A DNA stretch of 64,000 bases from Erigeron canadensis (taxonomy: Eukaryota; Streptophyta; Magnoliopsida; Asterales; Asteraceae), in assembly GCF_010389155.1 (NCBI RefSeq), contig NC_057763.1:43630645-43694644 (forward strand). Reading direction: 5' to 3'. Of the stretch, positions 44,481 through 56,091 are shown one piece after another. A program made the translations under genes and the position numbers. The notes under the pieces were generated by a model. That model was not told where the DNA came from. It ran no database searches and saw nothing but the letters and a program-made list of their open reading frames with translations. The stretch's first letter is position 1. Every line of letters begins with the position of its first letter.

Positions 44481-47080
44481 ATATATAAATTAGAGACAAT
44501 TGATTGTACATTGAATTAACCGAGATTAGGTTTAGAAAGGGGATGATGCGTGTTTTTGGTTATTTGTTGGCGATTCCCCGAAGATAAGGTTCGTGCCTCT
44601 TTACGCCAATCAAATGTGTATGGGTGTTAGCCAATTATGATCGTGCTATTGAATGGGTTTTAGATCTGATTGATTGTGTTGTGAATTATGTTGATCGATC
44701 GTATATTATTATGCCTTGGAAGGTCTTTAAGGTTCTCCTTTTATAAGGAGAATTTATTTTGGAGGAAAGTCAAGCCTCTTTAGGGTTTCCTTAAGTCCTA
44801 GGTTATAAGAGTTCAGAAGGATTCTTTCCTTCTCTATTGGACCTAAGTGATAAGATCAAATCCCGAGTTTATAGGGAAACAATTCTTATGTCTTTTATCT
44901 TCTGAGGGGGGCTTCGTTACAGATAGTTTTCGTGTCGTAGCGTGTTATTGTTTCTTCGTGTGACAGGTTATGCGTACCGTTGGGAAGGTTTATCATAAAC
45001 AATGACATTAAAACCAAATTTGTCCTTAAAAGAAAGAAAAGAAAGAAAAAATGTTCGTTTGGGTCACAACACAAACTGAAGATTATTGTGATCATTGGAT
45101 ACTATATTTTATATGTGCTAGCTAACGAACTTTTGGCTATAAAGGACTAATTAGTATTATTGTTATTGTCGTTTTATTATTGATGCGATTGGCCTCTTGG
45201 GTAATTTTGATAATGAAATCGAAAACAGATTTACATGCATGTTTATTCCGTATATTAAAGTCAAACATGATAAAGCATATGTAGACTAGAAGCTCCTTTA
45301 GGTTTTGAATTGTCTGCTAAATGAAAACATTAAAAGGACGCTTTATAGTCTTGAAAAGTAAGATATGATAATGATAATAATTGAAGATGACGAGCAACTA
45401 GTTATATCAAGAGTTTGAAGAATTGAGCACAGCCATATTATATGCCAGAAAATAAAGTATTCAAACTAGGCCTGCCAAAATGGACGGGGTGCCAAAATGG
45501 ACGGATCCCCCGCCCCCGGGGGTGGGGGTTAAGGTAACGGGTCAAAACAGGTCATTCCAAGAGCTGAATCCGCACTCAAAAGGTTGTACCAGCCAAATGA
45601 TAGATATTATTAAAGCATACAATTAATGTCGACATCCTTCGTCTTACTAATTTGTACATTAAATTTCCAAATGTGCTGCTTAATTTGGGTTTGAGTTGAG
45701 GACAAAGCCTAGATGAATATAAACTCAAAGTCTCTATTGTCATATGAAAAAATTGGTATTTTAAGTCTTATCTCATCAAGAGGCAATAGTTAAATTGTTG
45801 TTTTTCTTTCAAGTCTTTTCATTATTTATTATTTCTTATGTTTTTTAGTTTTAATTTAACTGCATTATCTAAATCAAAAACCAGGAAAGAAAACTGATTG
45901 CGATAGGATGAAAGTTGAACATAAAGTATGTGATGGAGATGTGAATGTGATAAAAACTTTTTGTGAAAACAAAAAAGAAATCCAAAAACAACCAAAACAG
46001 GTCACCATCCCAAAGGAGTGGATTGGGGAAAGAGAACATGGCCATTGGCAACTTTGTTCTTTTACCTTAATTAATTTAATTATGCTACTATATAGTAGTA
46101 TTACTATTACTATGTGATTTTGACCACAAAAAGAACTTTGTTCAAGTGTTTCCATGTGTAAATTGAAGATTATATGTGACCCACTGCATGTTTTAAATAT
46201 AGATGCTGTAAAACTATAATAAAGGTAATTATGTATTCAACTCTATCAAGTTTGCATTAAGATGTTAAAATGACCAAAAATTGAAAAGAAGTAGCGAACT
46301 AATTAATGTCCTGTTTGCAACTTTGCATCATATGATATATGTAACAGTTACATTAATAATGAAAAGCTTCAATTCATGCATGTGACTCATTTTGTCGATA
46401 CTTATAGCTAGCCAAAATAGAAAGGCACATGTTTCATGTATCGCCATTATCTGATTTTTAATTCTTGAGGGTACCTCGCTCCATGTTAATTAGCTATATA
46501 TATATATATATTGTGTACGTTTTGACTTCATAAGATACCGTCTAGAGTAGCTGGCCGGCCGGGGTGATCGGCAATTAATTGCATGCATCTATCATATCCA
46601 AACCTAATCGTTGAATCGAGGTCTAATTAAATGTCATAACAAAGTGACTAGTTAGCTAGCCTGTTCGATCTTGATCAACAACTCTTTATTAGCGACGTAT
46701 GTATTCTCACATCAAGTACGTGTGAAAAGATGATCGAGACACAAAGCGATAATGTGATCGATCACATGCCTCACTCATAGTATGCGAAATGTGTTTAATT
46801 ACTTCAACCATGCATCATGGATATGATAATGAGTATGGTCACTTCATATACGTGCTACCCATCTCACCAATTTTTATGTATCATCATTTTTAATCATATA
46901 TATATATATATATATATACATATAAAAGAAAAATTACTCGATCTAATTAATATCAAATTTAGTTATTACAAATCCTTCTAGCTAGCTACAATATATATTT
47001 GATATATAGTCAAAAGACAACCAACATAAGTTATAACATCTTTATTTTTTAAAAAAATCTCCTTTTCCTTTTTCTCTTAT
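44481..47080. other. gene-poor spacer
   Basis: About 44690-44880 has the look of an LTR end (TTCTCCTTTTATAAGGAGAA). No ORF worth calling. AT microsatellites at about 46496-46511 and 46899-46919. Confidence 0.4.
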
Positions 47081-47290
47081 GATCAACGGAAGGTGGCCTG
47101 GCCCAGGCCATATCCTCTAGTGCCGACGGAAAAAGTGTCCGTATGTAATGAACGTAAATATCTACGTCTACGACGTGGTCATCCATCACAGGCCACTATG
47201 GGAACAACATATATGGTTGGCCGTGGTTATTTGGCTCATCTTGGGTAGAGCCACGGCACTGGAAGTGGGCCGGCATCCAGTGTCTTTTTA
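47081..47290. other. GC-rich unexplained island
   Basis: Clearly richer in G and C than its surroundings. It contains the palindrome GGCCTGGCCCAGGCC (about 47095-47109) and a bulged stem GCCGTGG..CTC with GAGCCACGGC (about 47221-47266). No ORF on either strand. Confidence 0.45.
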
Positions 47291-47640
47291 ATTACTTTCA
47301 TTTTTTATCAGAATTATGTGTATATATAGTGGGGGTGGTATTATATATGTGGGTTCTTGTGAGTCTAGGTTTAATTAATTATTATGATTATTACCAGTGT
47401 GGTACATATGTGTTATGATATACATAGCTAGTTAGCTAACGATCTTTTTGAAATGGTTGTATAAGTTTTTGGTCACCATTACAATAATACTTCAAAGGGC
47501 CAAGGCCAAGGGGACAACAATAATCATGCTTGACAAGCAACGGATCGAACCCTTTATTAGGTTGGAATATTATCTTTAATTAGCTAGACCGTTGGTATAT
47601 AACTATATATATAAGTGAAATGCTGTTCAAGTTGTATAAT
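47291..47640. other. AT-rich spacer
   Basis: Nothing recognised. Confidence 0.5.
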
Positions 47641-47648
47641 TTAATTTA

Positions 47649-47940
47649 GGAATTAGTTTCTTGTAATGTAACTATCTTTGGCCGAATGTCTATAGTAGGA
47701 AAAAGCTAAAGTTATGTGTATTGTATGTAAGCAACTTGAAAAAATGTTTATTGTATGTAAGAAAATATACGTGGCAACTATATACAGGTGCCACTTGTCA
47801 GATTTTAATTGGTTGAAACGAAATTTTTACATACAATAAACATTATTTCAAATTTGTTTACATACAATACACACAACTTTAGTTATTTCCTACTATAAAC
47901 ATTCATTCAAAGTTTCTTACATTCGAAGAAACTAATCCCA
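47649..47940. mobile_element. near-palindromic MITE with 8-bp target duplication
   Basis: The left arm GGAATTAGTTTCTTGTAATG pairs with the complement of the right end (GGGATTAGTTTCTTCGAATG). Pairing continues inward through TATAGTAGGAAA and TGTGTATTGTATGTAA for over 100 bp. TTAATTTA flanks both sides (47641-47648 and 47941-47948). 292 bp. Confidence 0.85.
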
Positions 47941-48397
47941 TTAATTTACGGCCAAAGTAAGACATTTAGAATGACATGGGTGAAATATCCGTACAAGATT
48001 AAGGATTTTTTCGACATATACCATATAACACAAGGAAAATGTAAAGGTATACTCAATTATGTATCAATACGGATATACTCACATTCACATACTACTGTAT
48101 TACTAGTCTGATTTCCGCACATCTATCGGTTCCAGCAGGTGGGACTCTGATCACTTGGATGATAATGGACCCATTAATTAATTGTGTCTTGATTTGTTTC
48201 CATATATCTCCAAGGACTAGCTATAGACCATATCTAAGTGCGATTCATATACACCAATAAGCTAGCAATTAGTCGGCGGGTCATCTCAAACATACATGGC
48301 TACAGTATGTTATAGAATAAAAGCCAGCTTTCGGTTCGTCGTTTTTTCTGTTATTTTGTCTCTTTCAAAACAAATTTGTCACATAAAATATTTGATT

Positions 48398-48459
48398 CCT
48401 TATGATGATCATAAAAGTTGGTAAAGATCCTTATGATGATCATAAAAGTTTGTAAAGAG
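48398..48459 (+). repeat. 31-bp tandem duplication
   Basis: Two copies of CCTTATGATGATCATAAAAG plus TTGGTAAAGAT or TTTGTAAAGAG. Confidence 0.9.
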
Positions 48460-51024
48460 AGAGACAAAATGCACATGCCAACTTGCATTTGCCGTTTTTT
48501 AACCATTACACCCCGGCCCCGTCGTTAGAAAACAAGCATATAAAAAAAAAAATAATAAAAAAAAATAAACTTAGGGACAAGGGAGTAGTCGGCAAGGTGG
48601 ATCGTTTAGCATCGGCTTTTTGGCAAGCATATAACACATGTATCGACAAGTTTTGGCAAGTTACATCGGCAAGTTGGACCGGCTACATTTGATCGATTGA
48701 AATAGACGTTGGGAACATAAGGAACACGGGGAAAGGCATTGTCACATTGCCAGATGTCAACAAAAATAAATATTATAAATCCATGTATACAACTTTTTAT
48801 CTCCTATACCTTCAAATTTGTCAAATTTTGGTAAAATTTTTTATAGCCACGTGGCATGTTTCCATTGGCTAGCAAACTTGTCAATTTGCCGACTTTGGCT
48901 TTACACTCTTGCCCCTCATATACCTTGTGGCGATTATTAGCCGATAATACAAAACGATTATATATTTTGTTTTATAGATACTACTGTGTAAAGATCTTAA
49001 TATGATATTTTTTTTTAAAGATAAATAAAAAAAAGTTAAAAAAAAAAACTACAAGTTAGTCTTTAAACAGCTAAAGCTTCTGTATTGACTTCAATTATTT
49101 AATTTGTCCGGTTGGCGAATGGAAATTGATCATGTAACCACTTATGTTCGAGTTTTAGCTTTGGAATTAGACTTTCGTATGTTCACCATTAATTTTATGG
49201 AAAAATGATCTGTACTGCAGATTTTACCTAAGCTTAGATACTGTTACTTTAAAAAAAGTTACAAATTAAACTTTTGAATTTGATAAACATATATAGCCCC
49301 CTGAATTTTACATAATCCTCCCTGTCTAACCTAAGATAGATATTGTATGTTTTACCTAAATTTCCCTAAGTTTATACGTATTACTACTTTTTAGTGAGTA
49401 GAAAAAGAACACAACAAACCAGAATTTTATGACGTAAGGCTTGACCACTTGAACCAACCTTAGGCAAGCGCACCTTACAAAGTGCAATGGAGGTCACCAA
49501 CCTAGGCCATGGACCTAGATGATCGTCCATAGACCCATTGTCGGCTTTACAATAGTTAAAAGTTAGGAATGGGCCTAAGGCCCCCAAAATACAAAGGCCT
49601 CTAATTTTTATGTTTTAGGCTTAACATTTTATTTAAACTTTGAACTTGTAGGTTAGATATTAGTATTCTATAGACTATAATCCACAACAAACTACGTACT
49701 AGCTGAGGCACCACCATGTCGGCATGTCTACCACCACCAGGTTCACTAGTGGCGTATGTGCCACTAGGTTCACCGCTCGTCTTTTGTGATTCTTTTTTAT
49801 TTTTATTGCTATTAATGCTAATTAAATTGTAAATATGATTTTAATATTAAAAAAGAAAAAAGTATGCTAGTGAGCTAGGCCCCCAAAATCGATCTTGATT
49901 AAGGCTTCGAAAAAGCTTAAGCCGGCACTGCATAAACCCCATCCAGGTAAGTAAATAAACCAGAATTTGCTCTAAATATAGTTGTCTTTTCTTGTTACAA
50001 AATGAACACATGCAAAATAAAATCACATAATATTATAACTCCGTAACTGAAGAGGCATTTTATATAGTAATTAAATAATCAAAAAGAATAATTAGAAGAA
50101 AAAAAATCGACCCATTATTAACTTTTCATCAAACGATTTCATGATCAACTAGAAAAATTAAATCACATAACATTGTAACTGAAGATATAAGATGATGAAC
50201 CTTAAATTTGTTATTAGTTATTAGTTAGAAGCCAAAAATATTGTTATAATTAATACAGTAATAAAATAAAAGCAAAAACTAAAGTTTAATTAGCTGGGTG
50301 CATGTCCTTGCACTCTAAAAGATTGTTAAGGAGTATCTTATTGCATGACAATCGGAGTCCTAATTCTTTTGTGTTGGTTTGATTCGGATGCATGGAGTAG
50401 AACATAAGCATTGACATAAGAGATTTAAATTTTACGTGAGATGTATTCAAAAATCAAATCCCCAATTGATTACTGTGTGAGATCTTTAATTATAAATAAA
50501 ATAAAACTATATATAATTAGGATGATACCCTATTTACAATAATTAAGATTCAGCTATATCTGTTTTATACTACATTTTATGCGGACGAGCATTGTGTTTG
50601 TGCGTTGCGCCGGCGTGAAGATGAAGGACGGTGGTGGAGATCGAGGGAAGCGGTGGGGAAGGAGAGCGACAGCAGAGGGTGATAAAAGGTCGATGAGAGT
50701 GTGTTATGATTAGAGAGAATAAGGAAAAGGAGGATTTATAAGAGTTTTATGTTTAACTATGGGTATTTTAGGAAGAAAAAATTATGTTTAATCTCTTAAT
50801 CTCAGCTCTCTTTATAAGGAGGTGTGTATATATATATATATATATAAAGATAGATAACTAAAATATGTTGTAAATTTATCACTACTCATGTTATAATAAT
50901 TTCACCACCTTATGTTCGTCATGGTCAAGATTTAGCTTCATGTTTCACTAAATAACTTTTTGACTTGATATCCTTAACTAAGCTTCATATATTTGAGTTG
51001 AAAAGTTACCTTTATTGAATAATA
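48460..51024. other. gene-poor spacer with decayed repeats
   Basis: 48580-48920 has scattered GGCAAG and CTTGCC motifs that may be a decayed MITE. Around 49560-49935 there is AGGCCCCCAAAAT sequence ending in AAGCCGGCACTG, which looks like a hAT fragment related to 31267-31543. 50580-50845 may be a decayed minus-strand Helitron. Confidence 0.4.
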
Positions 51025-51320
51025 CGAGTCTTGTGCCCGTTTATTACGGCGGAGATGGTGATAGTGGCGCGAGATGGTGGTGGCGGGGGCACGATGGGTG
51101 ACGGTGATGGGTGGTGGGGGAGGCAATGGTGGTGAATGTACGTAAAAGTAATTGATGTTAAAGGAGATAATGTAGTTATTTTAAGGATGAAGAAATTTAT
51201 TGTGTAAATTATTTCATTAGGGGTATTATAATTATATCATTTTAGGTACTTGAATTCCTTAATTGAGATTTTAAAAAAAGATTGTTCTTTTATATAGTAT
51301 TATAAATATAAATATGGAGA
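51025..51320 (-). mobile_element. non-autonomous Helitron, minus orientation
   Basis: On the minus strand it has ATACTATATAAAAGAACA near the 5' end. The 3' end has CCGCCGTAATAAACGGGC and closes with CTCG followed by T (51025-51028). The 5' boundary is approximate. Confidence 0.6.
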
Positions 51321-51944
51321 TGATGGTGTAATTTAATATTAAGAGTTCCAAATGATGAAATTTATTAAAGGTAGTTTGGTTAATTCGTGTGTTCCATTTT
51401 TTCTTAACTTTTAACATGTGACTATAATTTTTATATATTAATAATATAGATAAACTGAGAAAAACTCCTACCGGTTATAATAAGTTTATAAAAATTTTAA
51501 GTTTTCATACGTTATATGATTTTCGGAGGTACTTAATTTCATCTTTTTCGAGATTTGAAAACGCACCTTTTTTATTTATATGTTTCGGTACATATTATTA
51601 GACCAAAGACCTATTAATATCACTGTTACTTTACTAATAATAAAACAGAGTTAACATACATTTGACTTGAGAAAAAATTGTCACATGCATCTAGCAGACT
51701 TACATAGATGAAAATTTCAATTGATGTACATGTTTACTACATAAAAGCTCATGAAATCCCGATTACCAATAAGGATGTGTCACTCGCACGTTGTTGTGGA
51801 CATCAATTTTGATTGCATTGAGATGACAAACGAGTAGTAAGCAAGCAACATTCACATGGTAAGGACCAAAAAGATTGATGGTTAGACTAGTCTTGGTGTG
51901 TAAATTTTGATTTTTGGGTTGACCAAATCAAAAACCATATTTTA

Positions 51945-54754
51945 GAGAAATTATCACAAATCGTTCTTCTGGTTTGCTCGATTCATATTTTCGTTCCTGG
52001 ACTTTTTTTTTATCACCAAGTGTCCGTGGGTTTTTCCATTTTATTGTTAGACGTCTCTGCCACTAACGTCCGTTTCTTTTTAGCCGTTAAGCGCCTCACG
52101 TGTTAGCCACGTGAGAGTAAAATCGTCCTGTTTTAATGAACACCAACCACAGGGACTATTTCTCTATAAAAACCCTAAAAATCATTTTCCCCTTAGATCA
52201 ATTTCCCCCAAATTTTACCCGACCCATCCTTAAAAACCCTCCTCATAAAAAACCAGTAATAATGATTTCAAATCCCTAATGATTTCAAATTCCTAACTTC
52301 AATCAATATATATAAACCCAAATCTATCGATCATCATCATTTTTATTATCAAACAACTCATATTTATACATACAATCATATCCACCCATCTACCAAATAA
52401 ACATTAAAATAAAATAGATGTATTACATATTTGTTGTCAGCTTCTCGATGGTGGTGGTGTGATGTGTTAAATTGAGTATTAAAATTTATAAACACGAATT
52501 ACGAAAAGACTGACTACAACACACTTACAGGCAGTGAACTTGATCGCATGTAATATAGTAAATTCGGTAAATCCGAGGTCGAACACAAGGACTTTTGTAA
52601 GCAATTGTTCAAATGAAATGGTTCAAATAAAAATGGGGGGTTTTGTGCTGAATTATCACGTTGCAAATAGTTAGTAAAATAGTTAGTAATCCCTCAGGAT
52701 TAATCGAAAATAGGAGTTGTTGTATTAACAATAATTTAAAGGTCACCCATCTTGATTTCGCTTAACAACATGTTCGGATTGCATATGAAATGAAGTTCAA
52801 ACTTAATTTAGTTGATTAAATAACCGAGACTCAAATTAAGCACCAACCCCGTACCCGTCAAGTTAGTGAAAGATTTTGACTCTCTTATATAAACTAGTTC
52901 CATTACAAAGACTGGTACCCCAAGACATTTTTTATAACTTTGCTAATTCAACAATGGTTTTGGTTATTAAGATAACAATTACATCTACCGATTGTACCCA
53001 ACCGTTAACACATTTACTCATATTATCTTTGAATGGTTATCTATCGTACCCGTCATAGATCCTACACGTTTGTACCCAAACAATTGAAATAAAAATATAT
53101 GCGAACAATAATTACCATTAAAGACTCATATAAATTACCAACCAATTCAAGATAAATGATAAAGAATAATATACTAAGATCACGATGTAACGTTAAATAT
53201 AATCAACCTTGAATTATAAAAATTGTGCAATCCTTACATGTTGTCTTACTCCACAAGATGGATGAAAAGGCGATTAACCACTCATATTAAAATACGAATA
53301 CCAAATCAAATTAAAAGAATTCATCGTTACCGAATACAAGGAATGAAAAACGAGTAACGGAAATACTTCAATCGTAATGAAGTTCTTCGAAGAGAATGAT
53401 TCTGACGAAAATCTGCTTCAAAAGCTCCAGAAATCGGCTGGAAGTATATGTTAGGGTTTTATGAATGTTTTTGCAAGCTATTTATATTTTCCAAAAATAA
53501 TTTCAAAATCGGAGCCACACTGCGTTGCAATCTTCCTTTGACTTTGACAATCATTGACTTTCTCTTGGCTGTGTCTGATCCCACTGCGTCGCAGTCTCAC
53601 AACACTGCGAAGCAGTTTATTCCTCGAAACATAAGACTGCGTCGCAGTACGATGATGCGTCGCAGTGTCTGTTGACTTTCGCTAACCAACTTCGACTTGC
53701 TTTGACCAACTTCCAATCTTCAGTCTCGTGCCTTGTAAAACGTCCGTAAGCACTCATTTTACTCCAGAAATATCGTTTTCTCCATATTAATGCCTAAGTA
53801 CCTGTTAACACCGTGAAACACTAACAAATACCATAAACGTACCAAATATATACGAAAACGACTCTTAAACTATATAAAAACAACTAATTAAGCCTTGGAA
53901 AATGGATATAAAATACGACATATCTTGGTGTACGCCATACTCGTCGGGGTCGTGGTGTTGTTGGAAGTCGTTACTAGTGCGGTGAGTTTTGGTCTGGTGA
54001 TCTGATGTCTGATGGAGTGCAGAACTTGCGAACGGTGGGATAAGGGTGATGGTGGTGGCTGTGATGAATAGAATAACGTGATGGCTTGAGGTTATTTTCG
54101 ATGGTGTAATGGATTTCAAAAGTAAAAAATTGATATCAAAGAAAGGGATCAATGGGTAGAATTAAGGAAATAGGAGATTTAATATTCGATTGGAATACAC
54201 TAAAAGAGATATTATGTTGGGTTGAACAACAGGTTATAATTGAAGAAAGTAAAAAGTTTCTTATTTAATTTATTGTAATGTACAAGAGTTGATGGTGTTT
54301 ACGAAGTTGAAGTCGAACGAAGCTGCTGCTAATGCTGCTTCTTGACTCCTTCTCATCCAAACTTCCATGCATAAAAGTCTCAGACTTTTGTGTTTTGAGG
54401 CGGCTTCCCCACATGAACACACCTCTCTATTTTTTTTTAATAATTTATTTATTGATTTTGATGATAGTGTATTAACTATGAAATAATAATAATATGTATG
54501 TTTTATCCTTTAAACCTTAGTTACTTTGTTATGGGGTAAAACAATTTTTTGGGTGATAAATAAGTTGAAAGTCGTCCCCGTGGTTTTGTATTAAAGTGGT
54601 TGGACAAGTATACCCTCACATGCCATACATGTGAGGGATTTAACGGAGTTTTTTTTGACGACTGTTAGTGGCAGAGACGTCTGGCAATGAAATGGAAAAG
54701 CCTGAGACACTTAGTGATAAAAATGCATACATGGACGATTTGTGATAATTTCTC
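51945..54754. mobile_element. MULE (Mutator-like element), non-autonomous, 2.8 kb
   Basis: Starts GAGAAATTATCACAAATCG and ends CGATTTGTGATAATTTCTC. The inverted arms extend about 200 bp with further matched blocks (GACGTCTCTGCCACTAACG and GTTAGTGGCAGAGACGTC). The perfect 9-bp target duplication CATATTTTA is at 51936-51944 and 54755-54763. A 9-bp duplication plus long arms is the Mutator signature. No transposase ORF was seen; the interior holds another repeat. Confidence 0.92.
52461..53810. mobile_element. possible solo LTR nested in the MULE
   Basis: Begins TGTTAA and ends near TTAACA, with GGTCGAACACAAGGAC near the left and a cluster of CACTGCGTCGCAG-type motifs at 53515-53665. No target duplication found, so both the class and the ends are tentative. 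Confidence 0.35.
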
Positions 54755-54959
54755 CATATTTTATCTGATGTGGAATAGTTATGCGCGCTAAGCGCGCATT
54801 GACCAAATTTTGCTTTTGATTGGTCTTTTTATTAACATTAAGATTATGCATTGTTAAATAGGCCTATAAGGTATAAGGGTTTATGAACGACCAATTGGCC
54901 TAGAAATGTCCGACATGTATAAGACTGTACATAACGTTTGTGACTGTATCTATATATTA

Positions 54960-55544
54960 GGCTATCTCTAATGCTAAGGACACCCTTAGGCGCCTTTGAT
55001 CTGCCACATCATATCCATACAAATCCTTATGCATCCTTATAAATCCTTCAAATCCTATAATTTTTTTTTTGAACAGCAGTGGTGATTGAACTAAGCGGCA
55101 TGCCTCTTCATCGTCCGGTAGTGATCGACCACGTCACCAGCACAGTCAATCCGAAGGCATGACTGGCGGTGGAAGTCCCACTACCGTTCTTGAGGAAACT
55201 AGCTAAATGCTAGAGAAAACCATCATGTTCTACCTCGTTGGCAAAGACTTCCCAATATGGCTTTTAAAGGTTTTGAACCTGTTACCAACATTTGGCTGAA
55301 AGACATAAGGGGCATTAAATGTCTAGTTGGGTTAAATACCAAGAACTATCTCCAACCATACAAATATCCTTACATATCTTTACATACCCTTTTACCTCCC
55401 AGTAAAAACAAAAATATATTAGGTAAGGACAAATAAGGGCATGCCCTTAGGTAAAAGCATCTTTCAAAAAATCCTTAGTTTTGGACAAGTTTCAACGTCA
55501 AAGAATATCCAAGGGAACCTAAAGACGCCCCATTGGAGATAGCC
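54960..55544. mobile_element. PIF/Harbinger-like MITE with a nested SINE
   Basis: The ends are GGCTATCTCTAATGC and CATTGGAGATAGCC, with TTA on both sides (54957-54959 and 55545-55547). Its interior (ACAAATCCTTATGCATCC, TATATTAGGTAAGGACAAAT) matches the broken copies at 38953-39470. The host MITE is split by an insert at about 55062-55340. Confidence 0.8.
55062..55340 (-). mobile_element. SINE-like insert in the MITE
   Basis: The insert is missing from the related copy near 39070, where the same MITE sequence is continuous. It begins with a T-run (poly-A if read on the minus strand), then GAACAGCAGTGGTGATTGAA, GTGGAAGTCCCACTACCG and CAAAGACTTCCC. Confidence 0.6.
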
Positions 55545-55782
55545 TTACTCTATTAGAATAAGGGCATGTCTCTAGACACACTTTTTTTAAAATTATAATC
55601 ATCGATCTAAATGATGACACACTCGTTAAACGATTCATATTTCGTTCAATATTTTTATATTTCTCAAATTGTTAAACTTCAACGTCTTTATCTTATGAAA
55701 TGATCGTATACAAATTTGTTCCATTTCACAGCTTTTCTCTTGTATCAATATTTTATACTTGATATTTTTATATTATTTTATA

Positions 55783-56091
55783 TCTATACTACCTTATAAA
55801 GTATTTGACTCTCCTTAATTATTTTAGAAAAAAATTTGATCTATCCAAATTACTTATATTTTTTATTCACTAATTATTTGAATGTTTATACCTGATATAC
55901 CTATGATACATTAATGAAATTATTTACAACATACATCTATCAACCCTTAAAATAACTACACAACCTCTTTTTACATAAACTACTTCTACGTTACTAACCA
56001 CACTGCTACTACCGTCACCACCCGTCGCCATCACCACCGCTACCACTACTACCATCACACCACCGGATTACGCGAACATGTAAATAGCTCA
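55783..56091 (+). mobile_element. non-autonomous Helitron
   Basis: The 5' end TCTATACTACCTTATAAAG follows an A. The interior is CACCACCGCTACC-type. The 3' region is decayed, with the end CTCA before T. Confidence 0.6.

Noticed and set aside
45869..46155. Overlapping ORFs on both strands
   Set aside because: Low-complexity AT-rich translation with no family match or splice support.
53865..54152. 95-codon minus-strand ORF in the MULE
   Set aside because: No transposase or domain signature; composition looks random.
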